From positions 248,001 through 312,000 of the forward strand of contig JAKEKT010000029.1 in the NCBI GenBank assembly GCA_021495925.1: 64,000 nucleotides of DNA. The letters run 5' to 3'. The position numbers and the translations under genes are program-made. The notes under the pieces were generated by a model. That model saw nothing but the letters and a program-made list of their open reading frames with translations, made no database searches and was not told the DNA's origin. How positions within the stretch are numbered: position 1 is the stretch's first letter; every line of letters begins with the position of its first letter. Positions 22,090-33,633 of this stretch are shown here, one piece after another. This DNA is from Diplodia intermedia. Taxonomy: Eukaryota > Ascomycota > Dothideomycetes > Botryosphaeriales > Botryosphaeriaceae.

Positions 22090-24853
22090 ATGGCCAGTAT
22101 TGTGTCATCTTTAGCGCTGGTGCTGGCGGTCCACGAGATAGGCGGTGCGGCGTTGGCGCAGTACACCACGGACTACACGCAATACGTCGATCCCTTGTGA
22201 GTCGCCCATGCTCCCACGCTCCCAAGCTCGCGGCGACGACTGCTTGCTCTCGTCAGAGGACAGTAACGTCTCCAAGCCAACAAACCGCGCTGACCCCCAT
22301 CACCACCTTCCAGCCACGGGACCGAAAATGGTGGCAACGTCTTCCCAGGCGTCGTACCCGGTAAGCCGTCCCCGAGTCCTTTTCTTCCCCTTCTTTCTGA
22401 TATACCCTCGATCCTCGCTTACAACACCACGCACCCCAGCCCCCTTCTCAGTAGTCAAGCTCGGCATCGACGTCTCGTCCGGCACCACGGACGCCTACTC
22501 GGGCTACCTGCCCGCGGGCAACGTGACGGGCTTCAGCATGCTGCACGAGAGCGGCACCGGCGGCGCGCCCAAGTACGGCGTCGTCTCGCAGCTGCCCGTC
22601 GTCGTCGTCGACAGCGGCGGCGGCGGCGGAGGCGGAGGCGGAGGCGGAGGCTCGCCGGTGGTGGCCAACCCCCTCGCCGACCTCAGCGTGGCGCGGGGCG
22701 CGGCGGACGATGAGGCGAGCGTCGGCTACTACCGCGCGCGGCTGGCGAACGGCGTGACGGTCGAGCTGGCGGGGACGGAGCATGCGGGCATGTACCGGTA
22801 CGCGTTCCCCGCCGCCGAGGATCGCGGGGGAGCAACGGCGGCGGTGGTGGTGGATGTGTCGCACGTGTTGCCGTCGTTTAGGGGGTTGGGTTGGGGCCAG
22901 GGGTATGTTGGCGGGGCGTTCGAGATTTTCGACGACGGGCATTACGAGGGTAGCGGGACGTACAACAACGGTTGGAATCTTGGTGAGTGTTTTATATTGC
23001 GGCTTGGAGTTGGTTTCGGGATCGCCGGCTAAAGTCGACCTTTTTTCCCCCTCCTCCCCCCCACAGCACCCGACTGGACCATCTATTTCTGTGGCAGGTT
23101 CAACGCCACGGCGGCGAGTAGCAAGACTTTCTCGGGAAACGGGACCACGCTTGACCAGTACGGTGAGCAGTCGCGGGTGTCGGGCTCCAAGCGTTTGGGT
23201 GGCGTGTTCACGTTTGATGAGACGGCTGTCTCGTCGAGAGTGGGCGTCTCATTCATTTCGTCGGAGAAAGCCTGTCGGTTTCTGGACGATGAGTTGCCGT
23301 CCGATGTCACCTTGGAGTCTCTGGTCTCTGCTTCTCGGGATACATGGAACACCCGCGTCTTCTCGAAGGTAACCACAACGGAGACGAATACGGAGTACCT
23401 GACACAGCTGTACTCCAGCTTGTACGGAATGCACCTGATCCCGTCCAATCGCACCGGAGAGAACCCCTTGTGGGAATCCGATGAGCCGTACTATGACGAT
23501 TGTGAGCCGGGTCGATAGCGACACTCATGCAAAAGCTAACGACGCTCGTAGGGTTTACGCTTTGGGATCTGTTTCGCTGTACTACGCCGTTAATGCATAT
23601 TCTTCAGCCTGAGGCATACGAAGAACAGATCCGCTCGTTCATCGACATCTGGAGGAACGAGGGGTTTATGCCTGATGCGCGATCGTCTAACTGGAACGGC
23701 CGTGTCCAGGGCGGAACCAATGCCGATAACGTTCTTGCTGATGCCTATGTGAAGGGGGTAAAAGGGGCCATAAACTGGCAGGAAGGCTACAGTAAGCCAA
23801 GCCGGAGCTTTCCCACAAGACAATACTGATGGCACCGCAGGCGCAATGCTCACCGATGCGGAGACGGTGCCAGCCAATAGCTACGATCCTTCCACAGCTC
23901 CAGATGTGTCGTCCACCAAGGAGGGGAGGGGAGCGCTACCAGACTGGCTCCATTATGGGTGGATCACGCCCACATACTCACGAGCTGTCTCCAGAGCGGT
24001 GGAGTATTCAGCCAATGACTTTGGCTTATACCAAGTGGCTTGTGGATTAGGCCGGGATGACGACGCCACCAAGTATCTCAGCAGATCGCGCAATTGGCGA
24101 AACCACTGGAACCCAAACGCTACAGCGCTGGGCTTCAGCGGCTTTGTTGTCCCGCGGAATGCCGATGGTACTTTTGTACAGCAAGATCCTCTCTCGTGTG
24201 CCGGTTGCTACTGGCCGGATCCTTACTATGAGGACAGCCCGTACACGTACAGCTTCAATGCGATTCACGACATGGAAAACCTGATCAAGCGGGCCGGGGG
24301 CTCGGGCACGTTTGTCAAGCGCCTGGACACATTCTTCTCGCAGGGCCTCTACCAGCCGGGGAACGAGCCGAGTTTCACGACGCCCTACTTGTACAACTAC
24401 GCGGGCCGACAGGATCTGACGGTCCGGCAGATCCGCACGACCGGATACAACAACTACAGCGCGGGGCGGGACGGCATTCCGGGCAACAGCGACGGAGGTG
24501 CGATGCAAAGCGCCTTGCTCTGGAACATGATCGGCCTCTACCCCGTGACCGGGCAGACCACCTTCCTGGTGGGCAGCCCGTGGTTCGAGCAGCTGACGAT
24601 CTCGCTGGGCGGCGGCAAGTTCCTCAACATCACGTCCAACGTGGACGCGGCGACGCAGCGCGCCGAGGGGGCGTACTACGTGCAGAGGCTGACGGTCAAC
24701 GGCGAGGCGTGGGACAGGGCGTGGGTCACATGGCAGGACGTGTTCGCGGAGGGCGGAGAGATGGCGTTCGAGCTTGGCGCGACGCCGCAGGGGTGGGATG
24801 GCGGCGATGCGCCGCCCAGCCCGGCGTCTCAGCAGTCGAGCTGCTCCGCCTGA
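22090..24853 (+). CDS. Secreted GH92 alpha-1,2-mannosidase
   Basis: Removes terminal alpha-linked mannose from mannans or N-glycans by a calcium-dependent inverting mechanism. Exons are 22090..22196, 22314..22360, 22440..22982, 23067..23501, 23552..23791 and 23841..24853, giving 794 residues. A signal peptide fits residues 1-23, with cleavage after AALA before QYTTDYTQYVDPF. Family blocks are present: HGTENGGNVFPGVVPAPF, WGQGYVGG, YDDWFTLWDLFR (joined across intron 4), GGTNADNVLADAYVKG, HYGWITPTYS, and GNSDGGAMQSALLWNMIGLYPV. The last is a variant of the usual GNDDxGxMSAW block. Asn-rich glycosylation sites (NAT, NGT, NRT) suit a secreted protein. A run of about 12 Gly is inserted in the N-terminal beta domain. 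Family is firm; linkage specificity is inferred. Confidence 0.92.
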
Positions 24854-25857
24854 TGCCAGCTCAGGCCGGGGGGCGTGATCAACAGGGACGACGGCGGAGG
24901 CGTGGGCGGTGAGGCTGCGCGGGCAGCTGGAGGCGTCGTGGGCGCGGAGGCGGCGACGCGGGCGTTGTGGGCCATGGCTAGCCTGAAAGTGGTGTTGATT
25001 GTAGCAACGAGCGTGGTCCTGTGGCAGACGTTGGTAAAAGGAGGCGTCTCCTGCAAGCGCAGAAACAACAGCCCGAGGACGCTAGCGGGGCGCGCTAGAG
25101 ATCTGCACGAAATTAGAGCGATAAGGTCTATTATCAGTCAACGGCGCTAGGAGATTAATTCGACAATGCAATTGTGTGGGTACGAACGAGCCAGCAGCAG
25201 CGCGGGCCGGGGCCTGGGCTCAGCAGGCGGTGTGAGTCGCAGTTTGGGCGCCAGCTCGTGAAAGTTGGGGGTGCCACAGTGCGGGCAGGCGAGAAACGTG
25301 GGTGCCTGGGTGCCTGGGTGCCTGGGTGCTTGTCCTGCCCGCTGGGACAGGGCAAGCTCGTGCAAGGGAGCTCCTTGGCTAGCCCGCTCTCTCCACGTCC
25401 TGCGACCCCACACGCCGTATCAATCAACGCAAACAGCATCGTGCCGGGCCCTTTATTCCATTCTTCGTTCACCTCGCTCGCTTGCGCCCATGTCAGATGG
25501 GCTACGCCCAACCCGGGTGGCTTGGCCCTTTGTGTCGAGTCAGCCAATCCCGATCGCAAGCCAAGATGGCGCCCCGGGGACGACTCGCCCAGACCCCCAA
25601 GCCCAGCTTCTGGCCTTGGCTTGCCATCAGTCACCGCGTCAGCCCGTCAGATCACGCTCACCACCTAAAGCTTGGGGCAAGCTTCTCGGCTGGTGCGCCT
25701 GAATTGTTCAATCCGCCTGCGCCGTCTGGTTCCGCGAGCTACATATACACTCCCCGCGCTGCTCTTCTCCACAACCAGCTCCAATCTTGGGCCCGACACC
25801 TCCACACCTCCCATCTTATCCCCGGGATCCCGGCGGGATCTGAGCACTCGCGACACC
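24854..25857. other. Intergenic region with an 8-bp minisatellite
   Basis: About 1 kb between the GH92 gene and the antiporter. It contains the repeat described at 25301. CT-rich sequence precedes the antiporter start. No supported gene. Confidence 0.55.
25301..25332 (+). repeat. 8-bp tandem repeat GGTGCCTG, about four copies
   Basis: Three exact copies of GGTGCCTG followed by one copy with a single change (GGTGCTTG). It is non-coding and upstream of the antiporter. Confidence 0.85.
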
Positions 25858-28751
25858 ATGTCGTCCGTCACCAGCAGCTCGGCCACGCCCTCGGCCTCGA
25901 GCTCCAACAGGGCTCCCGAGCAGGCCGGTATCCTTGAGGGCAACAACCCGACACACTACAACCCCAAGGAACCCATCATTATGTTCATTATCCAGGTACT
26001 GCCCCGCGCCCTCTTTTTGCGCCCCGCAAGGCTGACCCTCTGTGCAGGCCGGTATCATCATTATCTTCTGCCGTGCCCTTCACTATCCTCTCCAGAAGCT
26101 GCGCCAGCCGCGCGTCATCGCCGAAGTTATCGGCGGCATCTTGCTGGGCCCGTCGGTCATGGGCCAGATCCCGCACTTCACCGAAACCATATTCCCTACC
26201 GCTTCAATGCCGAACCTTACACTGGTCGCCAACTTGGGTCTTGTGTTGTTCTTGTTCCTGGTCGGTCTCGAGGTTGATCTGCGCTTCCTCCTCAGCAATT
26301 GGAAGGTTGCGTTGAGCGTGGGGTTGGCCGGAATGGCACTTCCCTTTGGCCTCGGTGCCGCCATCTCCTACGGGCTGTACCATGAGTTCAGAGGCGAAGG
26401 GGGCACCGTGCCGATTAATTTTGGCGTGTACCTCCTCTTCATCGGTGTCGCCATGGCTATCACGGTAAGCTAGACGCCATGCGTGGGCTCAATGTGGCGG
26501 CGCTGACACGAGCTTCTAGGCTTTCCCGGTCTTGTGCAGGATTTTGACCGAACTAAAATTGCTCACCACTCCGGTCGGTGTCATCGTGCTTTCTGCTGGT
26601 GTCGGTAACGACGTCGTCGGTAGGTTACATCGGTTGGCACGTTCCAAACACCGTTTCATGCAACTAACCCAAAATTCTCAGGCTGGATTCTCCTTGCTCT
26701 TTGCGTCGCACTCGTCAATGCAGGTACCGGCCTGACCGCCCTCTGGGTCTTACTTGTTGCTGTCGGCTACACGCTCTTTGTTTGGTTCGCTGTCAAGCCT
26801 GCTTTCTGGTGGCTGCTACGCAGGTCCGGCGCTCTTCAGGATGGACCCAGCCAGGGGATCATTGCTCTGACAATGCTCCTCACGCTCGCTTCCGCCTTCT
26901 TCACCGGCGTCATCGGTATTCATCCCATTTTCGGAGCTTTCATTGTTGGCCTCATCTGCCCTCACGAAGGAGGCTTTGCCATCAAAGTAACGGAGAAAAT
27001 CGAGGATATCGTAGGCGCTGTCTTCCTCCCCCTCTACTTTGCGTTGTCCGGTCTCAACACCAATTTGGGACTTCTTGATACTGGAATGACATGGGCGTAC
27101 GTCATTGGCGTCATCTGCGTCGCTTTTTGTGCCAAATTTATTGGCGCAGCTGGAGCAGCGCGCCTCTGCGGCCTCGTCTGGAGAGAAAGTTTTACCATTG
27201 GCGCCCTCATGAGTTGTAAGGGCTTGGTTGAACTCATCGTCTTGGTAAGTTGAACGTACCACCAGTGAAAGCCTGCCTCTAACTGACCGCCTCTAGAACA
27301 TTGGACTGCAAGCCAAGATCCTCAGTCAGCGTGTTTTCACCATCTTTGTCGTCATGGCCTTGGTCACGACTTTTGCCACGACCCCCCTTACCTCCTGGCT
27401 GTATCCCCCTCATTACCAACGCAAGCTTGAGGCTTGGAAGAGGGGCGAAATCGACTGGGATACGGGCGCTGTCATCAAGCACCAGGAAGAAAGCACCGAC
27501 GAAGTCGCCTTCGAGAAGCTGGAAAGCGCAAAGGCTCAAAGCCTACTTGTCTATCTTCGTCTGGACAACATGTCGGCTTTGCTTCCCTTTGTATCATTGT
27601 TCGGTGTTAGGTCCAGCAATGGCGGGAACAGGTCACACCCCTCCAAGCCATCAGAGTCGCATGAGCAGGAAAGTTCCGTGATGGCGAAGAGACCCGTCAA
27701 AGCCCATGGCATTCGTTTGCTGGAACTCACCGACCGTGACTCTTCAGTCATGAAGGTATCTGAGGTGGACGAGTTTGGTCTGCACGATCCTGTTGTAAAC
27801 ACCTTCAGGACATTTGGCTACCTCAACAACCTTGCAATCTCTGGGGAAGTCGACGTCGTACACGGAAGCTCTTTCTCGGACACGCTGATTTCTCGCGCTT
27901 CGGACATGTCCTCGGATCTCGTCATCATCCCCTGGAGCGAGACCGGAAACATGTCTGAGCTTGCTGTCATTTCCAATGATGCAGTCCGTCACAAACTTCA
28001 CACAAGCGCCTACAACGGCTTCGTTACCTCGGTCCTTAGTAACACTGCCAGCGTAGCAGCTGTGTTCATCAACAACAATTTCGGCGGTTCCGGCAGAACG
28101 GATCGGAAAAAGCTACAGCGTACTGTCAGTCATATCAGCCTTCGCAGCAACCAAGAAAAGAACATCCCGTTGGCACCGAGCGCGGACAGGACGCACCACA
28201 TCTTCTTCCCCTTCTTCGGCGGGGCTGACGATCGGGCCGCAATTCGTCTCGTCCTTCAGCTTGCCGAGCACCCGGATGTCACTGCAACAATCGTCCACTT
28301 TGAAACGCCCAGCGACTACTTCGAGTCTTCTGAGGCCACACCGGCAGATACAGATTCGCCGGCAACTGGCAAGCAACCCATGGCATCTGTGGCACCTAGT
28401 GCCGATAAAGATGGTGCGTTCTTCCAAGCGTTGCGCAGCTCGGTCCCTAGCGAGATGCAAGACTCGGTTCTCTTCGATTCGGTGACGACGACGAGTCCCA
28501 TCTCGGCGGCCATCGAGCGCGCACAATCCGAGGTTGGTCAAAATCCACGCAATGCCGGTGATCTCATCGTGCTGGGACGCAGCATTGCGCAATTCTCAGC
28601 GTTCACCAAGGAGAGCGTGAAGGACGTCGTGACAGACGACATCGACACGGAGGCCCAGAAATGCCTGGGCATCGTGGCGGAGACGGTTGTCAGGTCGAAA
28701 GCCAAGGCCAGCGTCCTGGTTGTGCAGGGTCGCACTCTGGCCGCGGAGTAA
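25858..28751 (+). CDS. KHA1: Kha1-type K+/H+ antiporter (CPA2 family)
   Basis: Exchanges K+ for H+ across an internal membrane; yeast Kha1 is in the Golgi. Exons are 25858..25995, 26048..26464, 26520..26619, 26682..27244 and 27297..28751, giving 890 residues (yeast Kha1 has 873). The N-terminal two-thirds form about 12 membrane helices. Conserved blocks include QPRVIAEVIGGILLGPSVMG, FLFLVGLEVDL, the ion-site VGNDVVGW (joined over intron 3), IHPIFGAFIVGLICP and the helix ending MSCKGLVELIVLNIGLQ. The C-terminal soluble part (about residue 450 on) resembles the nucleotide-binding-like tail of Kef/CHX-type proteins. All introns are 52-62 nt and every junction keeps a conserved block intact. Function by family. 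Confidence 0.93.
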
Positions 28752-30421
28752 GATGATGCATTGGAGAGGACGATACACTTGGGTTTGAGACGATGCTTGC
28801 TCAATGTTTCTGATCGGACCGTGTTGCGAAGGCTACTCGGTGTAGCTTGCCTGCTGAACGTCTTCTCTTCGCACGGAGACGGCACCCAGAGTCCCGCCTC
28901 ACATGTGGAAAGGAGCGGACTGAAGAGCGAACAGCCAGCAACAAGGGACACGCCATTGGATACGAGAGTGTCATGATTCACGAAGGATAATGTCTTGAGA
29001 TTTTACCGATACCTCCGCTTGTCTTATATCTGCTGCACACTTCTATGTCGGGATTGGTCTAACCCTGTTCTTCCGGGATTAATTATCGATGCGTTGTACA
29101 GCAGCCACGCGGCATTCCGCGACTATATATTCTTACTTCGAATTAACTGATTTTACTTCGGCTGCACTATCACATGCTGGCGATGCGCGAGTCAAGACAG
29201 CCACGGCTGATGATGTGTCGCTGGCGCAGCGGTTGATGCAATAATCGTGGCGAAGAGACGGGCGTTGCATGGCGGGATGACGCGGCAACGATTTACATCA
29301 TCGCATGCTTACCCCGCCTGTCTCATGACATGCGCTCTTTGATCAAGCCATGCACGGCATACCAAGCTCGACCATGCCGCAACCACGAGGCAATACCATG
29401 GTCCATGCCTTTCGTCTCTCGTCTCGAGGCCACGGGCATCCGGATCCAACAGAGGTAAGCCAGGCGCTCCTCCGCTCCACGATGGCGCGCCCTTCGACCG
29501 GCAGCCAGGCTAACGGGAAGGTCGTTACATCATCCCCTGCGTATGTCTCATGTTCGAATACATGGTCCGGATGCCGTCTGAGGGTCGTCTCCTGCGTAAA
29601 CCCCGGCTTTGGAGACTGCCGCAACTAAACTGCTGTTAGCAAGTCCACACGGCTCCACACTCAACCCCGGGCCGTCGCGAAATAGAGTTCGCGACTTAAG
29701 TACAACCGCTCTGTAGGCCAGGACGGTAGCTCGGCCGATCTCCCGCTCCACGCTCCATTGGCGCGCGCAGATGTTTCAAGCGCGACGGTGCCGCCAATCT
29801 CCTGATCGGTCCTTCCGCTGCGCCGTCTACGTCCTGGAGGCTCAGGAGGCCCGGCATCGAAGACTGCCTGGCTGCCTAGCCGGGACCCGCACAGGATCTG
29901 CTCTTCATCTTACCGCACATGCGTCGACTAGCGATCATCCGGCCCATCCTGCGGTCCATTGGACGGTGACGACTTGTGGGCAACAGTCGCCAACCGCTAG
30001 CCAACGGCGATCGATTCTCACCGCCTATTTTTCGACAACGCCGCCACTTCGTATCCCAGACACACGCGCCCGCAAAGACTCTCTCTCTCTCCTCGTGGGA
30101 AAAAGCCGGAGTCCGTCTTGCTCCTTTCCAACTGCACCCGCTCGCTTTCGCCGTCGTTTTGTCTGCGCGTTGCGCCGCCGCTACTCCAAGCTCCATCTCA
30201 CAGCTCCGGACAGGGGTACGATTGGATGCACCAATAGGAGCGTCGCACCTCTTTGCGAATGCTTTGCAGAGTTTCCACCCAGCCTCGTCCTTGGCTGCAT
30301 CCAGGCCCTGCACTACGTGGCAGCAGCAGCAGCGGAATCCAAAATAATCAAGCCAGACCTGGTCGTTTCGTAAAGGAGAACCGGGACGCGCGGGTGGTGG
30401 GAGCGGGTCGACGCGGTGGCC
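28752..30421. other. Intergenic, no gene recognised
   Basis: About 1.7 kb. The longest open frame (minus strand, 29876-30598) has poor codon use and overlaps the first exon of the next gene, so I treat it as chance. Several CT runs occur just before the SAT4-like start. Confidence 0.5.
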
Positions 30422-32844
30422 ATGTCGCAGGTCGCCGACGCCGATTGGAACACGACGCCAGCAGGCACCGCGCCCGATGGGCAACTCAGCAACCTCATCG
30501 ACTCGCCCTCGCTCGGTTATCAGGTCACCGCTTCCAATGTCGTGTGCGCCGTCTTTGTGACTTTGACCGTGGGCTTGAGGTTTTATACCCGCATGCATAT
30601 CGTCAGAGGGCTGGGCGCCGATGACTGTGAGACCGCCTTTTCTCTGTCTTTTCCCTTTTTCTGATTCCTATTCTCTTTTCCTCATCTCGCCGCTTCCCTT
30701 GCCCCTGGCGCAGACCGCATCTCCGCTGACGCCTCGACAGATGCACTGCTTGTGGCTGTGGTGTTTTGGGCGCTTCTAGTAGCCATCCTCGAGGTATTCA
30801 ATCTTCCTGCCTTTACCTGGAGTGTCCATCACTGACCATTACTTTCCCCTCCTGTCTGCAGGTCATGCTCAAGTATGGCCTCGGCCGACATGTTTGGAAC
30901 ATCAGCCTCTCGGATTTTTCGCCGCATTACCTCCTTGGCCGCGTACTAGCCGCAGTCTTTTACACGACGTCAATGTTTTTCGTCAAGCTTTCTTTGCTGT
31001 TGCTGTATCGCCGTGTCTTCGACGTGTACCGTTTTTACAAGCGCTGGTGGTTCGTAATGGCTTATACGATTGCACATACCCTTACAGCCATCATATTGAG
31101 TTTCTTTGCTTGCAGGCCCCCTGCTGCGCAGTGGTACGTCATTCAGTCTTTACCTCCAGTCACTCGCTACCGTGCTTTCCATGGAACCCACATGGGATGC
31201 CTTCCAGACCTCATTCTGATGATATATCCAGGGACCTTCACATACAACATCGACAGTGCATTACCCCCAAAACCATAATAGCAATCCCTGTCTTCCACTG
31301 TGTTAGTAAGTTCTCCCCCTTCGACAGCTGCACTCTTTTTCTTTGCCGTCAAATGTCCCCCAAAACGTACCAAGCTGTTACATGGCCAATGTTCTGACCC
31401 GCCCAGATGACCTCCTCATACTAAGCCTACCAATACCGCTGATCTGGACGCTCAACCTCGGCCCCAAACGGAAGATGCAAGTCTTCACCGTTTTCGCCCT
31501 GGGATCCGCGTAAGTCGATTGCCCGTCTTTCCATTTCCTTCCTCGTCGTCCTCGAATCAACCTTGCTTGGCTCGTACACAATGTCGCTACTGAGGTGCGT
31601 TCCGATCTTGACTGACTTGGGATAAATAACACAGATCCTGCATCGTGAGCATCCTCCGCCTCTACCCGATCCAAAAACTCATCCGCCAACCGCGCTACGG
31701 CGACGTGACGTGGGCGTGGACACCGGTTGCGATCTGGACGTACGTGACCTTTTTTTTTTTTTCATTTCTACTTGCGTTTCAACCGTCTTTTTTCTTTTTA
31801 ATCTCTCTCTCTCTATCTATATTTCTATTTCTTCTAACAAGTGATGAGAGGGGGAAAAACAGTCAAGCCGAGCTCACCTTCTGCATCATCTGCGCCTGCG
31901 TCCCCATCCTCAAACCCTTCCTCTCGCGCCACTTCCCCTCGGCCTTCCCCAACAACACCAACAACAACAACAACCTCGACACGGCCTTCGAATCCCCCGG
32001 CCTCTCGACAACCATCCGCTTCCCGGCCATGACGCAGCATCATCAACAACAGCAGCAACAGCAGCAACAACAACAGCAGCAGCAACAGCAACAGCAAAAC
32101 CAACAGGGTGTTGCTGCCGGTGGTGTGCTTGGTGGAGGAGGAGGAGGAGGAGGAGGAGTTGGTGGTGGTGGCGGTGCAGGTGGCAACGCCGTGACCCGGA
32201 AGGCGTCGACGTGGACGATCGGACGCATGTCGACGAGGAGGAGGGTATGGGGCCTGTGGGGCCGGTGGGGGGCGTCGGTGGCGGATGTGGAGATGGGGTT
32301 GCATAATGGCGGTGGTGGTGGGGGAATGTTTGCGAGGAGCGAAGAGGGGTGGGAGAGTGATTATGACAGGCGAGGGTCCGGTGGTGGTGTTGGTGTTGGT
32401 GGTGGTGGTGGGCGTCGTTTCAGCGCGCGGGATGGTGTTGGTGGCGAGGAGGACATTGGGGAGGAGACGGGTAGCGGTGACGATGGTGGTGCCGGTAGTA
32501 GAAGCAGTGGTGGTGGGGAATATGGCGACGATGGAGGGGGTGGGGGTGGGGGTGGTGAGATGGTGGGGCAGAAGGTCGCTGCGATGGAAGAGGCGGTTGA
32601 TGGCGATGGCGTGGGGCACAAGGAGTGCGTCGTGGAAGACGTTGGAGTCGGCGGCGGCGGCGGCGGTGGCGGAGACACCGCGGGGGGAGGCCCCGCGAGC
32701 GAGCCGAGGAGCAGCACGGTCATCGCGTCCGAAGGCGTTTGCAGTTTCATCGAACGCGCGCTGGAGAACGACAATTACTCGGAGTTGAGGTTTGGCGTGG
32801 ACGCGGGCAGGACGACGGACAGTAGCCCGGAGCCTGGGGCATGA
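30422..32844 (+). CDS. SAT4-like integral membrane protein (fungal rhodopsin-like domain) with low-complexity tail
   Basis: Member of the large fungal seven-helix SAT4/rhodopsin-like family; molecular role unknown. Exons are 30422..30626, 30741..30793, 30862..31133, 31232..31305, 31407..31509, 31635..31739 and 31863..32844, giving 597 residues. Family landmarks fall at the joins: RGLGADDY, VMLKYGLGRHVW, FFVKLSLLLLYRRVF, SFFACRPPAAQW then QCITPKT, DLLILSLPIPLIWTL, SCIVSILRLYPI and ELTFCIICACVPILKPF. After about residue 300 the cytosolic tail is disordered, with runs of Asn, Gln and Gly, then an acidic Gly/Val-rich stretch. Intron 6 (31740..31862) is stop-free and 3n; intron 1 has an alternative AG 27 nt upstream at 30713 in the same frame. 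The seven-exon model closes in frame. Confidence 0.85.
32038..32190 (+). repeat. CAG/CAA and GGA/GGT trinucleotide repeats coding polyQ and polyG
   Basis: Mixed CAG/CAA codons give a glutamine run of about 18 (32044-32097). A GGA/GGT run then codes about nine plus five glycines around a valine. The codon mixture suggests selection or age rather than a fresh slippage event. Confidence 0.9.
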
Positions 32845-33633
32845 GATCTGGCGGGGGGGTTTGTTTGAAAGAAAGAAGCGGGTAGATATTTTTTGTAATA
32901 TTTCCTAGGGTATTTGGGGGCGCAGTTAGATTTTGGGGATGAGGGTACGACCTTGTCCGTTTGCCATGGCCCGTTAGTAGCTAATTGTACTAGTAGACAA
33001 TGTGTAAGGAGCACAGTGACTTTCCAGTCAGTGGCTATGTATCCTCGCCTGAACATTGCGAGCACTACACTGCATTTGTCGAGATTCAGCGGACAGAAGG
33101 ACGTGCCACGTAGCCAATTGATGTACAGCTACGTGGACTAATATATTGTCGGCATTGTTTGTCCGCATCGAATTGAGCACATCTACATCTGTATCACAGA
33201 GCTAGTGAGTTGAAAACGTAGATGTGAGTCTTGAACGTGGAACAATCCGTTCTGATGTTGCGTTCGACTGCCCAGGTGATAGGAAACAGAAGCAGTGTTT
33301 AAAGTTGGAGCGAGCCAAGTGTGGAGAGACGGGCCAGACTGGGCGGCAGCGGTGGAGCACAACAACAAACAAAGAGGGAACGCATGCGGATGTTGGTGGG
33401 GATGACGGCTCTGATTGGCTGCAGGCGTGGAGAGAGTCGCGGAAGCGATGGGTTCGGGCGGTTGCTTGGCCAACACTAGCGTCGTTGGTGTTGTATCACA
33501 AATATGACGACACGGACGCTGTTCGCCATCAACAGACGACCAGCAACACCACTCGACTTTGTCCATGCCGCTCTCGTAGCCATTCCTACCTCGCACCCTA
33601 CTAACCACCAACCACCCACCCCAATCGCCCATT
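32845..33633. other. Intergenic, promoter side of the BRCT gene
   Basis: About 790 bp. It starts with a G run after the SAT4-like stop. A CCAAT box in reverse (GATTGGC) lies near 33413, upstream of the BRCT gene. No supported ORF. Confidence 0.5.

Noticed and set aside
29876..30598. A 240-codon minus-strand ORF
   Set aside because: It overlaps the first exon of the SAT4-like gene and has no recognisable motif or coding bias.
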